Both the position numbers and the translations under genes were made by a program. DNA of 5,296 nt, from positions 1 through 5,296 of the forward strand of contig JAJZCX010000134.1 in NCBI GenBank assembly GCA_021851625.1, given 5' to 3'. Every line of letters begins with the position of its first letter. The first letter of the stretch is position 1. Below are positions 1 through 5,296 of the stretch, piece by piece. Source of the DNA: Acidobacteriota bacterium. GTDB taxonomy: Bacteria > Acidobacteriota > Terriglobia > Terriglobales > Acidobacteriaceae. The notes below the pieces were generated by a model. The model saw only the letters and a list, made by a program, of their open reading frames with translations. It did no database searches and was not told the origin of the DNA.

Positions 1-1
1 C

Positions 2-355
2 GGCTCGAAAGAGAGTGCGGAGTTTTTGGTGGATACCACGCCTCCCGTGCTCAGCGACATCGCTGCGCAGATGGAGAACGGCGCGATACATCTGCGATTC
101 ATGGCCAAGGATGCACTCTCGCGCATTGCACGCGCCGCGGTCTCCATCGATGCCGGCCCGTGGCAGATGCTGGATCCGGTGGGCTTGCTCTCCGACGCGC
201 CCGAAGAACACTACGACGCGACCCTGCCCTTGCCGACGCAGCCAACGGGCGCGCCAGCAGCGAATTCACAACACATCGTGGCTGTGCGCGTCTTCGACAG
301 TGAGGGCAACGTGGCTATTGGCAAGGCCATCGTCAACGCGGCAGCGGCACAGTAG
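2..355 (+). CDS. C-terminal fragment of a larger protein ending in an Ig/FN3-like β-sandwich module (5' end outside window)
   Basis: The frame is open from the left edge, with 117 residues visible up to a TAG stop at 353-355, so the true start lies upstream. The fragment opens with a short linker ending VDTTPPV, a sequence often found where β-sandwich repeats join in secreted proteins. It continues with alternating hydrophobic strands: IHLRFMAKDALSRI, then AAVSIDAGPWQML, then a DATLPLP strand, then HIVAVRVFDSEGNVAIGKAIV. The strand pattern and the closing 'VRVFDSEGN' turn resemble the last domain of FN3/Ig-like modules. No catalytic motif, membrane segment or anchor is visible. The stop lies 15 bases before the permease start, so the two are probably cotranscribed; a role linked to the cell envelope is only inference. 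A TTG at 26 could start a short ORF, but the reading frame continues upstream without a stop, so a partial gene is the better reading. The function is not recognised. Confidence 0.75.
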   Translation, partial: GSKESAEFLVDTTPPVLSDIAAQMENGAIHLRFMAKDALSRIARAAVSIDAGPWQMLDPVGLLSDAPEEHYDATLPLPTQPTGAPAANSQHIVAVRVFDSEGNVAIGKAIVNAAAAQ

Positions 356-370
356 GCAGAGGCAGATCGT

Positions 371-1615
371 ATGCGTTTTGAACTCTTCATCGCCCGCCGG
401 TATCTGCGCGCCAAGCGCAGACAGGCCGTGGTGGGCATCGTGACGGGCATCTCCGTGCTGGGCGTGGCCGCGGGCGTGGCCGCGCTCATCCTCGCGCTGG
501 CGATTACCACTGGGATGCGCCGCGACCTGCGCGATCGTCTGCTTGGCTCCACGGCGCATGTGGATCTGATGCGCACCGCCGGCGACGGCATCGAGCACTG
601 GCGCAGCCTGACCGAGCGCCTGCGCCGCTTGCCGCACGTCACCGCCGATGCGCCGGGCCTGTACGGACAAGTGCTGATCTCGCGGGGAGCGCGCTCCGGC
701 GGCGCGTTGGTCAAAGGCATTTTGCCGGATCAGGAGCGTACCGTCAGCGACCTGCTGCAATCGATCACCGAGGGCAGCGGCGCAGCTTTGGCTCCACAGC
801 CAGAAGATGCTGCGCCTGATGCGATTCCGCCGGTCGTCATCGGCTCCGACTTGGCGGATTCGCTAGGCGTCAACGTGGGCGATCAAGTCCTGCTCACCAG
901 CCCGCAGGGCGAGCTGACACCCTTCGGCTTGGTGCCGAAGTATGAGCGCTTCCAAGTGGTCGGCATCTTCCACTCCGGATTTTTCCAGTACGATTCCTCC
1001 TACGCGCTAGCACGTTTGAGCGATGTGCAGCATCTCTTCGGCGAGCCGGATCTGGTCTCCGTCCTCAGCTTCAAGGTGGACGATCTCTACCACGCCGACC
1101 GCATCGGCGAAAGCATTGCCGCCGCCGCAGGCAAGGGCTTTGAGACCACCAACTGGATGGAGCAGAACCGCGAACTCTTCCGCGCGCTCAGCTTGGAGCA
1201 GATGGTGACCTTCATCGTGATCGGCCTCATCGTCTGCGTGGCTGCGCTGAACATTTTGATTGCGCTCACCATGATGGTGATGGAGAAGACGCGCGACATC
1301 GCCGTGCTGATGTCCTTTGGCGTGCGCGCCGATCAAGTGCGCAGAATTTTTCTGTATCAGGGAATGCTCATCAGCGTACTGGGAACGGCGATGGGCCTGG
1401 TTGTCGGCTACACGCTGGCCTGGCTGGGCGGACACTACCGCTTCATCCATCTCTCGGCAGAGGTCTACTCCATCGACTACTTGCCCTTTGCGCCGCGCTG
1501 GACCGATGGCCTGCTCGTCTCGGCGGTCTCGCTGGGAACTTCGCTGCTGGCCACGCTGTACCCTTCCTCGTCCGCAGCCAGAATTCTGCCCGCCGAGTCG
1601 CTGCGGTATGAGTAA
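371..1615 (+). CDS. lolC: LolC/LolE-family lipoprotein-releasing ABC transporter permease
   Basis: This is the membrane subunit of an ABC machine that lifts mature lipoproteins out of the inner membrane for outer-membrane delivery. The 414-residue length matches LolC/LolE. Residues 1-19 are a basic cytoplasmic start (ARRYLRAKRR), followed by transmembrane helix 1 at about 20-47 and the family-typical RDLRDRLLGSTAHVDL. A large periplasmic MacB-like domain spans about 60-275; it contains VVGIFHSGFFQYDSSYAL, and its loop at about 180-191 sits where the LolA-binding hook of LolC lies (positional inference). NWMEQNRELFRAL (260-272) leads into helix 2 (277-303). EKTRDIAVLMSFG (305-317) is the coupling segment to the ATPase, and helices 3 and 4 lie at about 327-353 and 380-397. 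The end, YPSSSAARILPAESLRYE, is very LolC-like. An AGAGG at 358-362 sits 8 bases before ATG 371 and supports the start. LolC, LolE and LolF cannot be told apart without alignment; no second permease is in the window. Confidence 0.92.
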   Translation: MRFELFIARRYLRAKRRQAVVGIVTGISVLGVAAGVAALILALAITTGMRRDLRDRLLGSTAHVDLMRTAGDGIEHWRSLTERLRRLPHVTADAPGLYGQVLISRGARSGGALVKGILPDQERTVSDLLQSITEGSGAALAPQPEDAAPDAIPPVVIGSDLADSLGVNVGDQVLLTSPQGELTPFGLVPKYERFQVVGIFHSGFFQYDSSYALARLSDVQHLFGEPDLVSVLSFKVDDLYHADRIGESIAAAAGKGFETTNWMEQNRELFRALSLEQMVTFIVIGLIVCVAALNILIALTMMVMEKTRDIAVLMSFGVRADQVRRIFLYQGMLISVLGTAMGLVVGYTLAWLGGHYRFIHLSAEVYSIDYLPFAPRWTDGLLVSAVSLGTSLLATLYPSSSAARILPAESLRYE

Positions 1616-1641
1616 AGGAATACAACGCCGGGCGTGGTTCT

Positions 1642-1676
1642 CTAAAGCGGGACGCACCGGAGTAATCCCTTTTTAG
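1642..1676 (+). terminator. Weak terminator-like hairpin between permease and ATPase genes
   Basis: CTAAAG (1642-1647) can pair with TTTTAG (1671-1676), including one G-U, and GGGA (1649-1652) with TCCC (1666-1669). One mismatch lies between the two helices and the loop has 13 bases. Five T's (1670-1674) follow TCCC. Because the T-run also belongs to the outer stem, and the inner helix is only 4 bp, the element could terminate weakly, attenuate, or do nothing. It lies 26 bases after the permease stop and upstream of promoter-like sequence for lolD, which is where a partial terminator would make sense. Confidence 0.3.
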
Positions 1677-1712
1677 CACTGACGGAATGTGGCCGGGGCA
1701 AGACACTTTTCC

Positions 1713-1732
1713 CATGCAACCGGTTCTATGAT
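1713..1732 (+). promoter_or_regulatory. Candidate operator palindrome overlapping a -10-like hexamer, upstream of lolD
   Basis: An 18-bp palindrome at 1713-1730 reads CATnnAACCGGTTnnATG: the outer three and central eight positions match perfectly and two pairs mismatch. A central CG flanked by A/T-rich half sites is the usual architecture of LacI/GalR-family operators. TATGAT at 1727-1732 (5 of 6 to TATAAT) overlaps its right end. The -35 region is poor: AAGACA at 1700-1705 would leave a 21-base spacer. Transcription from this -10 would begin near 1739-1740, just ahead of the ATG at 1743. The palindrome is read directly from sequence; its use as an operator and the promoter call are inference. 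Confidence 0.4.
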
Positions 1733-1742
1733 AGGTATAGGC

Positions 1743-2531
1743 ATGGCGCACTCCTCCACCACCGGACTTCGCGCAGCGTTCGCCCCGCAAGGGACGCTGC
1801 CCAGCGCTGGCATGGGCACTGCGCTCGCGGAGCCGCCCGCGGACGAACCCCTGCTGCGTGTGGAACATCTGCGCAAGGAATATCGCACCGGCCCCAACGC
1901 TCTGGTGCTCTTCGACGATCTCAATCTGACCGTGCACACGGGCGAGATGGTCGCCATCGTGGGCGAATCCGGCGCTGGCAAAAGCACTCTGCTGCACATC
2001 CTTGCCGCCCTTGATACCGCAACCAGCGGTCACGTATACTGCGCCTCAACTTGCATCGGAGATCTCAACGCCAGCCAGGCCGCGCTTTTTCGCAACCGCG
2101 AAATTGGCTACGTCTGGCAGATGCACTATCTGCTGCCGGAGTTTACCGCTTTGGAAAATGCCGCCATGCCGCTGCTGGCCCGCGAAACACCGCGCGCGCA
2201 CGCCTTTGCCCAGGCGGAGACGTGGCTGCGCCGCGTGGGCCTGGAGCAACGGCTGCACCATCGCGCTGGAGAACTCTCTGGCGGCGAGCAGCAGCGCGTC
2301 TCGCTGGCGCGCGCATTGGTTACGGAGCCACGGCTCCTGCTGGCCGATGAACCCACAGGCAACCTGGACAATCGCACTGCCGAGGCCGTCTTTGCACAGA
2401 TGGAATCTCTGCACAGACAGCATCGGCTCACATCCATTCTGGTTACCCATAACGTTGATTTCGCTCGACGTTGTGGCCGCAGTCTCCGGCTGCATCAAGG
2501 CCGGCTGGAAGAGTGTACGGGGCGCTTGTAA
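1743..2531 (+). CDS. lolD: LolD-type ABC transporter ATP-binding protein
   Basis: This cytoplasmic ATPase drives lipoprotein release with the LolC/E-type permease encoded upstream. Numbered from ATG 1743 (262 residues), all ABC motifs are intact: Walker A GESGAGKST (74-82), Q-loop Gln126 in VWQMHYLLPEFTALENAAMP, signature LSGGEQQR (178-185), Walker B RLLLADEP (197-204) with catalytic Glu203, D-loop GNLDNRT (206-212) and switch His236. The LLPEFTALENAAMP stretch after the Q-loop is the best marker for LolD rather than MacB or FtsE. The start is uncertain. The frame is open back to a GTG at 1689 with an ATG at 1728, and a downstream ATG lies at 1812. ATG 1743 was chosen because AGG (1733-1735) lies 7 bases ahead; the 1728 and 1812 starts lack a Shine-Dalgarno. 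With 1743 there is an N-terminal tail of about 35 residues, rich in Ala, Thr, Ser and Pro, before the conserved LLRVEHLRKEY. Family members usually begin within about 10 residues of that point, so 1812 remains possible. Confidence 0.9.
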   Translation: MAHSSTTGLRAAFAPQGTLPSAGMGTALAEPPADEPLLRVEHLRKEYRTGPNALVLFDDLNLTVHTGEMVAIVGESGAGKSTLLHILAALDTATSGHVYCASTCIGDLNASQAALFRNREIGYVWQMHYLLPEFTALENAAMPLLARETPRAHAFAQAETWLRRVGLEQRLHHRAGELSGGEQQRVSLARALVTEPRLLLADEPTGNLDNRTAEAVFAQMESLHRQHRLTSILVTHNVDFARRCGRSLRLHQGRLEECTGRL

Positions 2532-2616
2532 CGGCGATTGCATCCATCCCGCACGCTAGGGAATCAAATCCGGTAAGTTCGAACCACGCCGTCCGGCACG
2601 CTGGAGGGCACAACAC

Positions 2617-2624
2617 GGGAGAAG
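2617..2624 (+). promoter_or_regulatory. Shine-Dalgarno of clpC
   Basis: GGGAGAAG ends three bases before ATG 2628; its GGGAG core (2617-2621) lies 6 bases before that ATG and fixes the clpC start. The rest of the 96-base gap (2532-2627) holds an 8-bp palindrome GTTCGAAC (2577-2584) and a poor TTGCAT (2538-2543) as a possible -35. There is no convincing -10, no CIRCE element (HrcA) and no tandem CtsR heptads, so heat-shock control by those repressors is not supported. Confidence 0.7.
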
Positions 2625-2627
2625 ATT

Positions 2628-5084
<2,457 letters not shown>

Positions 5085-5099
5085 ACCGCTTCTACTCCC

Positions 5100-5135
5100 A
5101 GCAAAAGGCTCCGCACACGCGGGGCCTTTTGCTTT
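5100..5135 (+). terminator. Strong hairpin terminator after clpC
   Basis: Starting 15 bases after the clpC stop, 5100-5114 pairs with 5119-5133 around an ACAC loop. The 15-bp stem has a single G-T wobble (5110 with 5123). The lower half is AGCAAAAGG against CCTTTTGCT, followed by TT, so the U-rich part falls on the 3' arm and just beyond. The matching A-run on the 5' arm means the opposite strand also yields a U-run, so it could stop transcripts from either side. Confidence 0.88.
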
Positions 5136-5181
5136 GCGGGGAACGCGCGGCTGCATAGATGAAGGACATCTTTCACACAAC

Positions 5182-5292
5182 CGAGTCATTCTGAACGACC
5201 AGCGGGAGTGAAGAATCCAGACGGTAACGGCTGATATGCACACAGCCAGCATTATCTAGATTCTTCGTCGCCATGCTCCTCAGAATGACTCG
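5182..5292. repeat. Nested inverted-repeat element (possible dispersed intergenic/MITE-like repeat)
   Basis: The outer arms are perfect over 13 bp: CGAGTCATTCTGA (5182-5194) against its reverse complement at 5280-5292. Next come unpaired or poorly paired stretches of 15 and 13 bases. An inner arm follows, GAAGAATCCAGA (5210-5221) against TCTAGATTCTTC (5255-5266), matching at 11 of 12. The 33-base centre contains a further 5-bp stem, GGCTG (5229-5233) with CAGCC (5243-5247). It can also be read as two inverted copies of a unit of about 40 bases, TCATTCTGA...GAAGAATCyAGA. No ORF fits inside it. Target-site duplications cannot be judged because only four bases remain on the right. Confidence 0.75.
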
Positions 5293-5296
5293 CCAC

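Noticed and set aside
15..443. Overlapping 142-codon + strand ORF
   Set aside because: It runs in another frame across the upstream gene's end and into the permease. Its product is Arg/Ser/Cys-rich low-complexity sequence, typical of a shadow frame in GC-rich DNA.
1801..1810. Perfect 10-bp palindrome CCAGCGCTGG
   Set aside because: It lies within the open lolD reading frame and is GC-rich and short; there is no flanking support for an operator.
2532..2600. tRNA-like GTTCGAACC motif
   Set aside because: GTTCGAAC at 2577-2584 resembles a T-loop, but no acceptor, D or anticodon stem can be built around it.
2551..2602. Direct repeat GCACGCT at 2551-2557 and 2596-2602
   Set aside because: Seven bases at a 45-base offset is within chance for GC-rich intergenic DNA.
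2532..2627. CtsR or HrcA (CIRCE) operator before clpC
   Set aside because: No tandem GGTCAAA-type heptads and no TTAGCACTC-N9-GAGTGCTAA element were found by eye.

Overview
The window has about 60% GC, dense coding and every gene on the + strand. It fits a Gram-negative chromosome. The best guess is an acidobacterium (Terriglobia-type). That guess rests on a one-permease LolC/D-type exporter, a stand-alone clpC, an AACCGGTT-centred palindrome and a TCATTCTGA...GAAGAATC intergenic repeat. It comes from family knowledge and memory of such genomes, not from a search.

Layout: (1) 2-355 is the C-terminal end of a larger protein that enters from the left and finishes in a β-sandwich (Ig/FN3-like) module. 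(2) 371-1615 is a complete 414-residue LolC/LolE-family permease starting 15 bases downstream, probably cotranscribed with (1). (3) 1616-1742 is a gap with a weak hairpin-plus-T-run and then an 18-bp palindrome overlapping a TATGAT -10-like hexamer. (4) 1743-2531 is the LolD-type ATPase. (5) 2532-2627 is a short leader with a good Shine-Dalgarno. (6) 2628-5084 is a full-length, intact ClpC AAA+ unfoldase. (7) 5100-5135 is a strong hairpin terminator. (8) 5182-5292 is a nested inverted repeat ending four bases before the window edge.

The permease and ATPase together should form an inner-membrane ABC machine that extracts lipoproteins for delivery to the outer membrane. Only one permease gene is present, so a homodimeric (LolF-like) arrangement is plausible. 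ClpC is a separate function: it unfolds substrates for the ClpP protease, whose gene is not in the window.

Nothing here clearly amounts to an undescribed system. The most worthwhile leads are the palindrome/promoter in front of lolD, the inverted-repeat element at the right edge, and the unidentified protein encoded upstream of the permease.
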